Origin: a virus
Strand: one strand, 5' to 3'
DNA: 23,325 bases
Virus record (IMG/VR): IMGVR_UViG_3300033571_018869
Span: 1-23,325 of that record
A program made the translations under genes and the position numbers. Below are positions 5,363-11,912 of the stretch, piece by piece. Position 1 is the first letter of the stretch; each line of letters begins with the position of its first letter. The notes under the pieces are model-generated. The model did not search any database. It was not told the DNA's origin and saw only the letters and a program-made list of their open reading frames with translations.

Positions 5363-7099
5363 ATGAGACCAGTAAAAGCAGCCGATCTTCTTGAATTAGA
5401 TCCACGTTTACAGACTGTGGTTCTTCAGTGCTATCCTATCCCTGAGCAGGTTATATACCAGGCAGCAAAGTGCGATTATTCTGAAACACCTATTCATGAG
5501 CAAGTAATTCCTTCTCCAACAAAGTGCGGGGAGTGGATTGTAGAAACTCTTTTGGCTAATGATAAAGGCCACTATGGATGCTACAGTGAAGACACTGAGG
5601 TTATGACAGAAAATGGATGGAAACTATGGCCCGAGGTGGGTTATAGTGATAAATTAGCCGCAGTGGATATAGAAACCGGATCTATTAAATTTGAATACCC
5701 AAAGGACCTGCAAAAGTATGATTTGCTACCCGGTGATAAACTTTATTCTATTGAATCCCAGAAAATTTCATTGGCGGTTACTCAAGACCACCGTATGGTA
5801 TATTCATCTAGAACGAATAAAAATTGGCGTTTTTCAACTGCGGCTTCACTAGCCGGTAAACCAGTAATCTACAGGTTGGCCGGGGATTTATGTGACGAAG
5901 ATAGAAAAATTCCAACTGACTGTCCCACCGACTATGATCTTGTGAATACATTCAAATTAGCCGGTTTCTTTTTTGGGGACGGAGTTCGTAGTAATAATAA
6001 ACAACCTAAGTGTTTACGGTTTAGACTAAGGAGACATAGAAAAATCTCATACCTAAAATCATTGGGTTTTGATGTAAGAGAAATGAAAGATGATAGATTT
6101 ACAGTTGATCTAGGTGAAACCGCTACTTGGATTTCCAAAAATTTCTCTAATACTGATGAAAAAGTTTGCCCTAACTTTATTCTTAAGTTACCGAAATATC
6201 TTTTTGATGCATTTTTAGATGGACTCAAAAATAGTGATGGGACTTTAAAAAGGAAAACTTGGGTATATGATTCAACAAACCTTGACGCTCTAGAATTAGT
6301 TCAGGCTGCCTGTCATCTTAATGGTATGTCGGCAACGGTAACTTTAAATCATCCAAATGTAGGAGTAGGACCCGAAAATCATAAACCTTGTTGGAGATTA
6401 CATATTTCAAGTTTATATCCAATTGCTAGATTTGAGGTTCATCAAAGAGGAAGAACTAAAGGAACAGAAAAATTAATTTCTTATACTGGAAAAGTTTATT
6501 GCGCTACGGTTAGCACCGGGGCATTGCTCGTAAGAAGAAATCGTAGGCCTATTATCTCTGGAAATTGTATAGAACATCCGGCAATCACACTTTCTGTTTC
6601 TGGTTATGTTCACAGTGTAATGGTGCAAGGAAGAACTCATCGTATTTCTTCTTGGGATTGTCAATCGAATCGTTATACGGGAGATCGAGTTGTTAAAGTT
6701 GCCAAAGGTGAACTTCCTGTTGAAGACGTTTTTTATGTGCGCCCTGCTGGGCATTATACAAATCGGCAAGGTAAAAAATATGATTGGACCGAAGAACATC
6801 GTCAACGTAAACTAGAACGTATTTTTGATGAGTGTATAGAATATGCCGATTATTATGGACAAGGAATGGCCGAAGAACATATCAGGGATTATCTTCCACA
6901 AGCAATTCGTCAAAACTTTGTAGTATCCTTTAACCTTAGGTCTGTTCTGCATTTTATGGATCTTAGGGCAAAGATGGACGCCCAACTAGAAATTCAGGCT
7001 CTTTGTGCTCAAATAGCACCTCTTCTTGAACAGTGGACTCCAAATGTTTGGAAATACTATGAAGAAAAACGCCTACATAAAGGTAAACTAGCTCCTTAA
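5363..7099 (+). CDS. thyX: Flavin-dependent thymidylate synthase with in-frame intein
   Basis: ThyX methylates dUMP to dTMP with FAD, NADPH and methylene-tetrahydrofolate. The 578-codon frame consists of a 72-residue N-extein, a 329-residue intein (residues 73-401) and a 177-residue C-extein; spliced ThyX would be 249 residues, normal for phage ThyX. Joining the exteins restores 'KGHYG' + 'CIEHPAITL', the conserved ThyX segment. Downstream, 'THRISSWDCQSNRYTG' fits the ThyX signature RHR-x7-S with Thr replacing the first Arg, a change I believe occurs in other phage ThyX. Start ATG 5363 is chosen over TTG 5357 because of AAGGA at 5352-5356 and length. The gene follows a tightly coupled operon with glutaredoxin, consistent with dNTP synthesis during infection. 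Activity requires intein splicing. Confidence 0.93.
   Translation: MRPVKAADLLELDPRLQTVVLQCYPIPEQVIYQAAKCDYSETPIHEQVIPSPTKCGEWIVETLLANDKGHYGCYSEDTEVMTENGWKLWPEVGYSDKLAAVDIETGSIKFEYPKDLQKYDLLPGDKLYSIESQKISLAVTQDHRMVYSSRTNKNWRFSTAASLAGKPVIYRLAGDLCDEDRKIPTDCPTDYDLVNTFKLAGFFFGDGVRSNNKQPKCLRFRLRRHRKISYLKSLGFDVREMKDDRFTVDLGETATWISKNFSNTDEKVCPNFILKLPKYLFDAFLDGLKNSDGTLKRKTWVYDSTNLDALELVQAACHLNGMSATVTLNHPNVGVGPENHKPCWRLHISSLYPIARFEVHQRGRTKGTEKLISYTGKVYCATVSTGALLVRRNRRPIISGNCIEHPAITLSVSGYVHSVMVQGRTHRISSWDCQSNRYTGDRVVKVAKGELPVEDVFYVRPAGHYTNRQGKKYDWTEEHRQRKLERIFDECIEYADYYGQGMAEEHIRDYLPQAIRQNFVVSFNLRSVLHFMDLRAKMDAQLEIQALCAQIAPLLEQWTPNVWKYYEEKRLHKGKLAP
5579..6565 (+). mobile_element. Class 1 intein with LAGLIDADG endonuclease in ThyX
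   Basis: The element begins with Cys1 of 'CYSEDTEVMTENGW' (block A). Block B is 'AVTQDHRMVY' with its Thr and His. Two dodecapeptide (LAGLIDADG-type) motifs are 'LAGFFFGDG' (ThyX residues 199-207) and 'FLDGLKNSDG' (284-293). The C-terminal end is 'VYCATVSTGALLVRRN' then 'RRPIISGN', followed by Cys as the +1 residue. The penultimate residue is Gly instead of the usual His; inteins ending in SGN are known, so splicing is still likely. Boundaries come from exact restoration of the ThyX sequence. The insertion point is a conserved active-site segment, typical of inteins. Confidence 0.93.
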
Positions 7100-7103
7100 T
7101 AGT

Positions 7104-7268
7104 ATGAAAAGCTATTGTCTTGTAGACAATTCAACTGGTAATATTTTTAAAATTCTTTTAACAGAAGAGGATTTTATAAGATTTTTGGCTGATAACCCAG
7201 AAATCGATAAATGTGTTAATTGCGTCGAGTGCGAAGACGCGCCAAGTATTACTCTAGAGAACAACTAA
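7104..7268 (+). CDS. Small Cys-containing hypothetical protein, 54 aa
   Basis: Read directly: ATG 7104-7106, TAA 7266-7268. The product starts MKSYCLVDNSTGNIFKILLT, continues with a helix ('EEDFIRFLADNPEID') and has a Cys cluster 'CVNCVEC' that could bind a metal. It fills the gap between thyX and the next gene. The stop overlaps the ATG at 7268 (TAATG). Not recognised. Confidence 0.65.
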   Translation: MKSYCLVDNSTGNIFKILLTEEDFIRFLADNPEIDKCVNCVECEDAPSITLENN

Positions 7269-7522
7269 TGCCGACATATCCGATTATTCATAAAGAAACA
7301 AAAGAGCAAAAAGAAATTACTCTTTCTATTGATGAATGGGAAGAATTTAAACAAGAAAATCCCCTGTGGGTACGAGATTGGTCTGACCCAACTACCGCTC
7401 CAAATGCAGCAGAACTTGGCGAATGGAGAGATCGCCTTAATAAGTCACATCCCTCATGGAATGAAGTCTTGAAAAAATCTAAAAAAGCCGGTGGAATGAA
7501 TTCACAAATGAAAACCCTATGA
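7268..7522 (+). CDS. Conserved small phage protein upstream of phoH, 84 aa
   Basis: Starts at ATG 7268, overlapping the previous stop; an upstream in-frame GTG/ATG-less extension is not needed. The N-terminus 'MPTYPIIHKETKEQKEITLS' and 'EWEEFKQENP' resemble the small 'MPTY..' proteins (FmdB-like, but without zinc-binding Cys) that often sit near phoH in marine T4-like phages. The C-terminus 'HPSWNEVLKKSKKAGGMNSQ' also fits that family's general pattern. Function unknown. The last four bases overlap phoH (ATGA), so the two are co-translated. Confidence 0.7.
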   Translation: MPTYPIIHKETKEQKEITLSIDEWEEFKQENPLWVRDWSDPTTAPNAAELGEWRDRLNKSHPSWNEVLKKSKKAGGMNSQMKTL

Positions 7523-9369
7523 CCAGATCAAGAGCGCAACGCAAGTCCCGACAACAGGCAAACATTCCGTTAAACAAGAAAAAACAGCAATCTCCTTTGG
7601 TTACTCTCGACAATCTTGTTGAACTTCAACCGTTAACTAAAAATCAAGAAAGACTTTTTGATGCTTACGATGATGGTAAAAATATCGTGGCTCATGGATA
7701 TCCTGGAACTGGCAAAGCCCAGCCATTATATTCAAAGATATTAACCCCGAATGGCTGGGTGTTAATGGGTGAACTAAAAGTTGGAGACGAAGTGATAGTC
7801 CCCAAAGGCGAAATTTCAACTGTAACTGGAATATTCCCACAGGGAGATAAGGAAATTTATGAAATTGTATTTCATGATGGATCCAAAACAAGAGCCTGTG
7901 GTGAACATTTATGGGACTGTTATTTTCCACGCGATAAAAATTATAGGCATGGTTCAGATAAAAAATTAGTCACAACTTTGGAAATTATTGAACATCTAGA
8001 CTATCAAAAAAATAAAAAATCTAAAGATTATGTTAATATTTCTATCGATTTAATCACACCAAGAGAAACTAAAGATATTGAACTTCCACTAAATCCTTAT
8101 TTATTGGGTGTTATTATTGGTGATGGATCTGTAGTAAATTTACCCGCGATGATCAGTAATGCTGATGACGAATTATTAGAAAAGGTTTCTAATATATTAA
8201 ATGAAGATTTTAATGGGTGTAATTTAAATAAAATTAAAAGTAATAAATATAACTACTCCATAAGTATAGATTCTTCAATCACTAAGCTAAATCCGGTTTC
8301 ACATATAATTAGAGAATTAAATTTGTATGGGAAAAAATCTTATGAAAAAGAAATTCCTCAAATTTATATGGATTCAGGCATCAATCAAAAATTAATGCTA
8401 CTACAGGGACTTTTGGATACTGATGGTACTGTTGGAAGTACTAGTAGTAATGGTAATGTTTTATTTACATCAACTAGTCATAAATTAGCCCAACAAGTGC
8501 AGGAATTAGTTTGGTCTATTGGCGGATTAGCGACCATTACGCAAAGAATTCCAATCTTCAATCATAAAGGAGAAAAAAAACAAGGTAGAGTTGCGTATAC
8601 TATACACATAAAAACCAGAGATAATAAAAAACTTTTTTATATTTCTAGAAAAAAAGATAGATGTAAAGACACTTATGATTCATTACAATATCGAAGAAGA
8701 ATTAAAGAGATTAATTATATCGGAGTGGAGCCTGCTCAATGTATCATGATTGATGATGTCGATCATCTTTATATTACTGATGATTATATCGTTACTCATA
8801 ACACCATCTGCCTGCTCTACAAGGCCCTGGAAGACGTTCTAGACCCTAAGACGCCATATAAGAAGGTCATCATGGTAAGATCCACTGTAGCCACCAGAGA
8901 CATTGGATTTCTGAAGGGTAGCGTAGAAGAAAAAATTGGTGAGTATGAAAAGCCATATAAGTATATGATTAAAAATCTTTTTGATTTTGATTCTGATGAA
9001 AAGTATGAGATGCTTTATGGGAACCTAAAGGCCCAGAAGAGTTTTTACTTTATGCCAACGAGTTTTATTCGTGGGATGACAATTGACGAGGCGGTTATAA
9101 TTGTTGATGAATTTTCTAATCTAAATTTTCATGAATTAGAAAGTATCATTACACGAGTAGGTGTAGACAGTAAGATTCATTTCAGTGGCGACATTGCCCA
9201 ATCGGATCTTATAAAAAAATCAGAAAAAGACGGAGCCGTATTGTTTTTGAAGATTCTTGGTCAAATGGAATCTTTTGAGACGATTAATTTTGGTATTGAT
9301 GACATTTGTAGGTCCTCTTTAGTTAAAGAATTTATAATCGCCAAAGAGTCGCTTGGTGCTTGTAATTAG
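7519..9369 (+). CDS. phoH: PhoH-like ATPase with in-frame intein
   Basis: A PhoH-family P-loop ATPase/NTPase; in bacteria PhoH belongs to the phosphate regulon, and phoH is a common auxiliary gene of marine phages, with its role in infection unsettled. The 616-codon frame holds a 66-residue N-extein, a 362-residue intein (residues 67-428) and a 188-residue C-extein; spliced PhoH is 254 residues, typical of the short phage form. Splicing joins 'GYPGTGK' to 'TICLL', recreating Walker A. Walker B is 'AVIIVDEFSN' (Asp530), and 'HFSGDIAQSD' is the sensor-like segment. The first four bases overlap the upstream gene. The C-extein just after the insertion is noticeably GC-richer than its surroundings. 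Without splicing the ATPase would be inactive. Confidence 0.94.
   Translation: MTRSRAQRKSRQQANIPLNKKKQQSPLVTLDNLVELQPLTKNQERLFDAYDDGKNIVAHGYPGTGKAQPLYSKILTPNGWVLMGELKVGDEVIVPKGEISTVTGIFPQGDKEIYEIVFHDGSKTRACGEHLWDCYFPRDKNYRHGSDKKLVTTLEIIEHLDYQKNKKSKDYVNISIDLITPRETKDIELPLNPYLLGVIIGDGSVVNLPAMISNADDELLEKVSNILNEDFNGCNLNKIKSNKYNYSISIDSSITKLNPVSHIIRELNLYGKKSYEKEIPQIYMDSGINQKLMLLQGLLDTDGTVGSTSSNGNVLFTSTSHKLAQQVQELVWSIGGLATITQRIPIFNHKGEKKQGRVAYTIHIKTRDNKKLFYISRKKDRCKDTYDSLQYRRRIKEINYIGVEPAQCIMIDDVDHLYITDDYIVTHNTICLLYKALEDVLDPKTPYKKVIMVRSTVATRDIGFLKGSVEEKIGEYEKPYKYMIKNLFDFDSDEKYEMLYGNLKAQKSFYFMPTSFIRGMTIDEAVIIVDEFSNLNFHELESIITRVGVDSKIHFSGDIAQSDLIKKSEKDGAVLFLKILGQMESFETINFGIDDICRSSLVKEFIIAKESLGACN
7717..8802 (+). 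mobile_element. Class 3-like (WCT) intein with LAGLIDADG endonuclease in PhoH Walker A
   Basis: Starts with Ala ('AQPLYSKILTPNGWVLMGEL'), not Cys or Ser, and ends 'YIVTHN' before a +1 Thr. The class 3 triad is visible: Trp132 two residues after His130 in block B ('GEHLWDC'), Cys408 in block F ('AQCIMID'), and Thr426 before His427-Asn428 in block G. Class 3 inteins use the block F Cys as first nucleophile and Ser/Thr at +1, which fits. Two LAGLIDADG-type motifs occur, 'LLGVIIGDG' (195-203) and 'LLQGLLDTDG' (295-304). The boundaries restore an intact Walker A. The coding sequence is much more AT-rich than the flanking C-extein. Confidence 0.92.
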
Positions 9370-9371
9370 GT

Positions 9372-9415
9372 AAGATCAGTGAAGGAATATAAATATTTAT
9401 TCTTTCACTGATCTT
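9372..9415 (+). promoter_or_regulatory. 18-bp hairpin with late-promoter box in its apex
   Basis: Bases 9372-9389 pair with 9398-9415 (18 bp, one G-U), with an 8-base loop at 9390-9397. TATAAATA lies at 9388-9395, at the apex. The stem ends 4 bases before the endonuclease ATG at 9420. On read-through (early) RNA it would fold and could both terminate phoH transcripts and block ribosome access. RNA started from the late box would lack the left arm and stay open. T4 I-TevI is controlled this way. There is no T-run after the stem, so a simple terminator is less likely. Confidence 0.75.
9388..9395 (+). promoter_or_regulatory. Late promoter box TATAAATA
   Basis: An exact T4 late consensus at the tip of the 9372-9415 hairpin, 24 bases before the endonuclease ATG. 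Predicted transcription start about 9400-9403, downstream of the hairpin's left arm. Confidence 0.6.
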
Positions 9416-9419
9416 GTTT

Positions 9420-10127
9420 ATGTATCACTTCATTTATAAAACATATTCCACATCAGGCTTATATTATTATGGTAGACATAGCACTGATGATATTGATGAT
9501 GGGTATTTAGGTAGTGGAAAGTGGATTAGATCTATTAAAGATAAATCTAAACTTAGAAGAGATATCGTATTATTTTGTGAAAATTTTGAAGAATTACTTA
9601 AAAGCGAAAAAGAATATATCTCCAACCATATAAATGATCCTAAATGCATGAATTTTAATGAAAATCCTGTTGGTTTTTCTAGTATTAATAATCCAAATAA
9701 ATTATTGAAAGGATCTAGTGTATTAAGCGAAAGACATAAAGGAGAAAAAAATGGCATGTATGGTAAAAAACATACTGAAGAATGTAAAAATCATTTAAGT
9801 GAAGTTATGTCTGGAGAAAATGGCCCCTTTTATGGGAAAAATTATACTGAGGAAGCTAAAGAAAAAATACGACAGAGAAGATTAGGAAGTAAATTTTCTC
9901 CAGATACTATTGAAAAATTGAAAAAAAGGTTTCCGGGAACAACTCATCCTAGAGCTAAATTAACTGAAGAGGAAATTTTGGAAATATATAAACTTTCTTG
10001 GGAAGGAAATTTGGCACAAAAGCAGATTGGTGAAATGTTTGGAATTGGACAAGGCCATGTAACTAACATTAAAAATGGAATTGTTTGGAACAAAATCACA
10101 AAACACAAAATAACCAATAATTTTTAA
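9420..10127 (+). CDS. GIY-YIG homing endonuclease with NUMOD3 repeats and C-terminal HTH
   Basis: A 235-residue free-standing homing endonuclease. The GIY-YIG nuclease domain is at residues about 3-70: 'FIYKTYSTSGLYYYGRHST' has the strand pair and the catalytic Arg19, and 'LLKSEKEYI' (about 60-68) supplies a candidate metal-binding Glu. Two NUMOD3-type DNA-binding repeats follow, 'GEKNGMYGKKHTEE' and 'GENGPFYGKNYTEEAKEKI' (about 107-152). A helix-turn-helix is at about 181-223 ('KLTEEEILEIY', 'AQKQIGEMFGIGQGHVTNIK'). This order matches Seg/I-TevI-type enzymes. Start ATG 9420 follows the regulatory hairpin; TTG 9414 would lie inside the stem. It directly follows phoH, whose sequence may be its target. 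Codon use is very AT-rich, like the inteins. Confidence 0.9.
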   Translation: MYHFIYKTYSTSGLYYYGRHSTDDIDDGYLGSGKWIRSIKDKSKLRRDIVLFCENFEELLKSEKEYISNHINDPKCMNFNENPVGFSSINNPNKLLKGSSVLSERHKGEKNGMYGKKHTEECKNHLSEVMSGENGPFYGKNYTEEAKEKIRQRRLGSKFSPDTIEKLKKRFPGTTHPRAKLTEEEILEIYKLSWEGNLAQKQIGEMFGIGQGHVTNIKNGIVWNKITKHKITNNF

Positions 10128-10303
10128 ACACAATTTAATGGGTAAAAAAAATTTTGGTGGAAAAGTAAATAAAATTACAAATTTATCTACACCTCTAACC
10201 GCATAAGAATTGAATAAACAGCTTTTAAACGGGCGCATAAGCCCTCAGACCACTTGACAAATCTAGGAGACCATGCCACAATATACCCAGGCTGAAGGAT
10301 AAA
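10128..10303 (+). promoter_or_regulatory. Intergenic region with candidate early promoter and 9-codon leader
   Basis: This 176-base gap holds no gene of normal size. TTGACA at 10254-10259 matches the sigma70 -35 consensus; weak -10 candidates (CAATAT at 10279, TATACC at 10282) lie at longer than ideal spacing. A well-placed ribosome site (CTAGGAGA, 10264-10270) precedes a 9-codon frame, ATG 10273 to TAA 10302 (MPQYTQAEG), ending one base before the next start. A 22-codon frame at 10138-10206 (MGKKNFGGKVNKITNLSTPL, then two residues) also exists. GGGC/GCCC (10231-10234/10241-10244) can form a weak 4-bp stem with no T-run. All are tentative. Confidence 0.35.
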
Positions 10304-10981
10304 ATGACTTTTACACATGTTGAGATAGATTTACCCAAATTAAAAAGAGAACACATAAATGGGGTTCGCTATTATACAATCAATGAAGAAAACAAAAAGC
10401 TAGTCTCCATAACTTCTGTTATTAGCAATTATAACAAAGAAAAATTCTCACTCTGGAGAAAAAAAGTCGGAGACGAAGAAGCCGATAGAATAGTAAAAAA
10501 TTCTACCAACAGGGGCACTGACACTCACACTCTTATTGAAAATTACCTCTTAAACAAAGATCTTCCTAAAGTACATCAAATTATTTCAAATTACTTATTT
10601 AATTTTGCCAAACCCGATTTAAATAGAATCAACAACATTTATGCGCTTGAAGGGGCTCTTTATAGTCTCACTTTAGGCGTGGCCGGAACCGTAGATTGCA
10701 TCGCAGAATTCGACGGTGAACTTTCAATCATTGATTTTAAGACATCGAAAACTCCTAAACCAGTAGGGTGGCTTGAGGGATACTTCACACAGACGATGTT
10801 TTATGGAATGGCCTTTTATGAAATGACTGGAATCAAAATTAAAAAATTAGTTATAATTATGACATGCGAAAATAGTGAATGTGTTGTTTATGAAGAAAGA
10901 GACCTTAAAAAGTACATGAAATTGGTTGTTAAATATATCGATAAATTTGTACAAGATATGTCAAAAACACTCTCCGATTAA
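10304..10981 (+). CDS. RecB/Cas4-like PD-(D/E)XK exonuclease
   Basis: A 225-residue nuclease of the PD-(D/E)XK superfamily (PDDEXK_1 type). The motifs are in the right order: 'NRGTDTHTLIE' with His75 and Glu79, Glu116, 'GVAGTVDCIAEFDGELSIID' with Asp131 and Asp144, 'DFKTSK' with Lys146, and the 'QTMFYGMAFYEM' Q-x3-Y motif (Gln163, Tyr167). RecB-family nucleases use Asp/Glu/Lys to bind Mg2+ and cut DNA ends. It leads the replication cluster gp33-gp59-gp32, suggesting a role in recombination-dependent replication or host DNA degradation. Cyanophages often carry such an exonuclease beside these genes. The start has AAGGA five bases upstream. No iron-sulphur Cys cluster is seen, unlike Cas4. Confidence 0.87.
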   Translation: MTFTHVEIDLPKLKREHINGVRYYTINEENKKLVSITSVISNYNKEKFSLWRKKVGDEEADRIVKNSTNRGTDTHTLIENYLLNKDLPKVHQIISNYLFNFAKPDLNRINNIYALEGALYSLTLGVAGTVDCIAEFDGELSIIDFKTSKTPKPVGWLEGYFTQTMFYGMAFYEMTGIKIKKLVIIMTCENSECVVYEERDLKKYMKLVVKYIDKFVQDMSKTLSD

Positions 10982-10988
10982 TAAGATC

Positions 10989-11261
10989 ATGAAAACATTT
11001 AACTATAAACAAGAATTAAAAAAAGAATTAGAAAAAAAATTTCATTCTCCTGAAAAATTTTCTCAAGAAATCGAGAACTTAATTGTCAAAAAGCCAGAAC
11101 TTAATTATATTACGGCTATTATAGAATACTGTGAAGAAAATGATATTGATGTGGAACTAGTTCCAAAATTAATTACAAAACCACTTAAAGAAAAACTTAA
11201 GTGGAATGCAACTGAATTAAACTTTTTGAAGAAAACTTCGCTGGGTAAATTACCGATTTAA
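10989..11261 (+). CDS. 33: Late-transcription coactivator gp33
   Basis: A 90-residue protein with the gp33 pattern: helix 'SQEIENLIVKKPELNYITAI' followed by 'IEYCEENDIDVELVPKLI', then 'KPLKEKLKWNATELNFLKK' and a C-terminal 'LGKLPI'. In T4, gp33 binds the RNA polymerase beta flap and links the gp45 sliding clamp and gp55 to late promoters; the short hydrophobic C-terminus is the clamp-binding end. T4 gp33 is 112 residues. Identity is supported by T4 gene order 33-59-32, kept here. The ATG at 10989 is preferred over 10926, which lies inside the nuclease gene. No strong ribosome site is seen. It should drive the TATAAATA/CTAAATA promoters in this window. Confidence 0.83.
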   Translation: MKTFNYKQELKKELEKKFHSPEKFSQEIENLIVKKPELNYITAIIEYCEENDIDVELVPKLITKPLKEKLKWNATELNFLKKTSLGKLPI

Positions 11262-11262
11262 A

Positions 11263-11844
11263 ATGTCTCCCTTTGAAGTTTATGAATTGTATCTGGCCAT
11301 AAAGATGCATTTCACTCAGCCTTCTTATGATTACTTTAAATATTCCGGTAAAGTAAAATCAAATATCGAGTCCTTTAATAAAAGAAAAGACCGATATTTC
11401 TTTGAAAAACTATCAAGAAAAAAAACTAAAAAAGATATCATCGAATACTTTGTTTCTAACTTTATAGAAACATCTGATCCAAATAAGATGTGGGTTGGTG
11501 AAATGAAGTCCTCTGGGGATGAAAATTATACAAAATGGAAAGGAAGGATTCAGTCTTTTACTTACTTATTTGAGCAAGACCTTAATTTATTGACTGATAA
11601 TTGTCATTTATTTGAGGCAATTATTTCAAAATCAGGACACCCTAAAAGCATAAAATCTTACTTAGCCGGAAAGATTTCATTAGAGACTTTAGTTGTTCTT
11701 GATGATCTAACTTCTTTTACTAGTAAGCTATCAGATTCTTATGATCCGGTTTTAAATTTAATTAAAACTAAGATACATAAGTATAGACAATTTTTTGACT
11801 ATAATAAGGATACTGCTATCCAAAAACTTAGACAAAAAATGTAA
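11263..11844 (+). CDS. 59: gp59 replicative helicase loader
   Basis: A 193-residue protein matching T4 gp59 (217 residues) in size, position and style: N-terminal 'MSPFEVYELYLAIKMHFTQP' and 'YDYFKYSGKV', then 'KRKDRYFFEKLSRK' and 'IEYFVSNFIE'. The C-terminal helices contain 'EAIISKSGHPKSIKSYLAGK'. gp59 binds fork DNA and gp32 and loads the gp41 helicase onto gp32-covered ssDNA. It lies between gp33 and gp32, exactly as in T4, separated from gp33 by one base. The protein is basic overall, as expected for fork binding. Confidence 0.88.
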   Translation: MSPFEVYELYLAIKMHFTQPSYDYFKYSGKVKSNIESFNKRKDRYFFEKLSRKKTKKDIIEYFVSNFIETSDPNKMWVGEMKSSGDENYTKWKGRIQSFTYLFEQDLNLLTDNCHLFEAIISKSGHPKSIKSYLAGKISLETLVVLDDLTSFTSKLSDSYDPVLNLIKTKIHKYRQFFDYNKDTAIQKLRQKM

Positions 11845-11850
11845 TTGTCT

Positions 11851-11868
11851 ATGGGTTGGTAAACCCAT
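11851..11868 (+). promoter_or_regulatory. Hairpin in gp32 leader, possible autoregulatory pseudoknot
   Basis: ATGGGTT (11851-11857) pairs with AACCCAT (11862-11868) around the loop GGTA. The loop is complementary to TACC at 11896-11899, 13 bases before the gp32 ATG, so a long-loop pseudoknot is possible. T4 gene 32 mRNA carries a pseudoknot upstream of its start through which gp32 represses its own translation. No Shine-Dalgarno sequence is visible before the gp32 ATG. The hairpin is seen; the regulatory role is inferred. Confidence 0.5.
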
Positions 11869-11912
11869 CAAAAAAGTTTCCAGTTTAACGTTATCTACCG
11901 TATTAAAACAAA

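Noticed and set aside
5932-6228. Minus-strand open frames within the thyX intein and C-extein
   Set aside because: They are shadows of a well-supported gene with intein motifs on the plus strand.
7220-7267. Upstream extension (Arg-rich) of the gene at 7268
   Set aside because: It overlaps the small gene at 7104-7268, and 'MPTY' at 7268 is the recognisable N-terminus.
9372-9415. Long hairpin after phoH as a plain rho-independent terminator
   Set aside because: AT-rich upper stem and no T-run after the 3' arm; the late box at the apex and closeness to the ATG fit a regulatory role better, although partial termination is possible.
10231-10244. GGGC/GCCC stem as a terminator
   Set aside because: Only 4 bp and no T-run follows.
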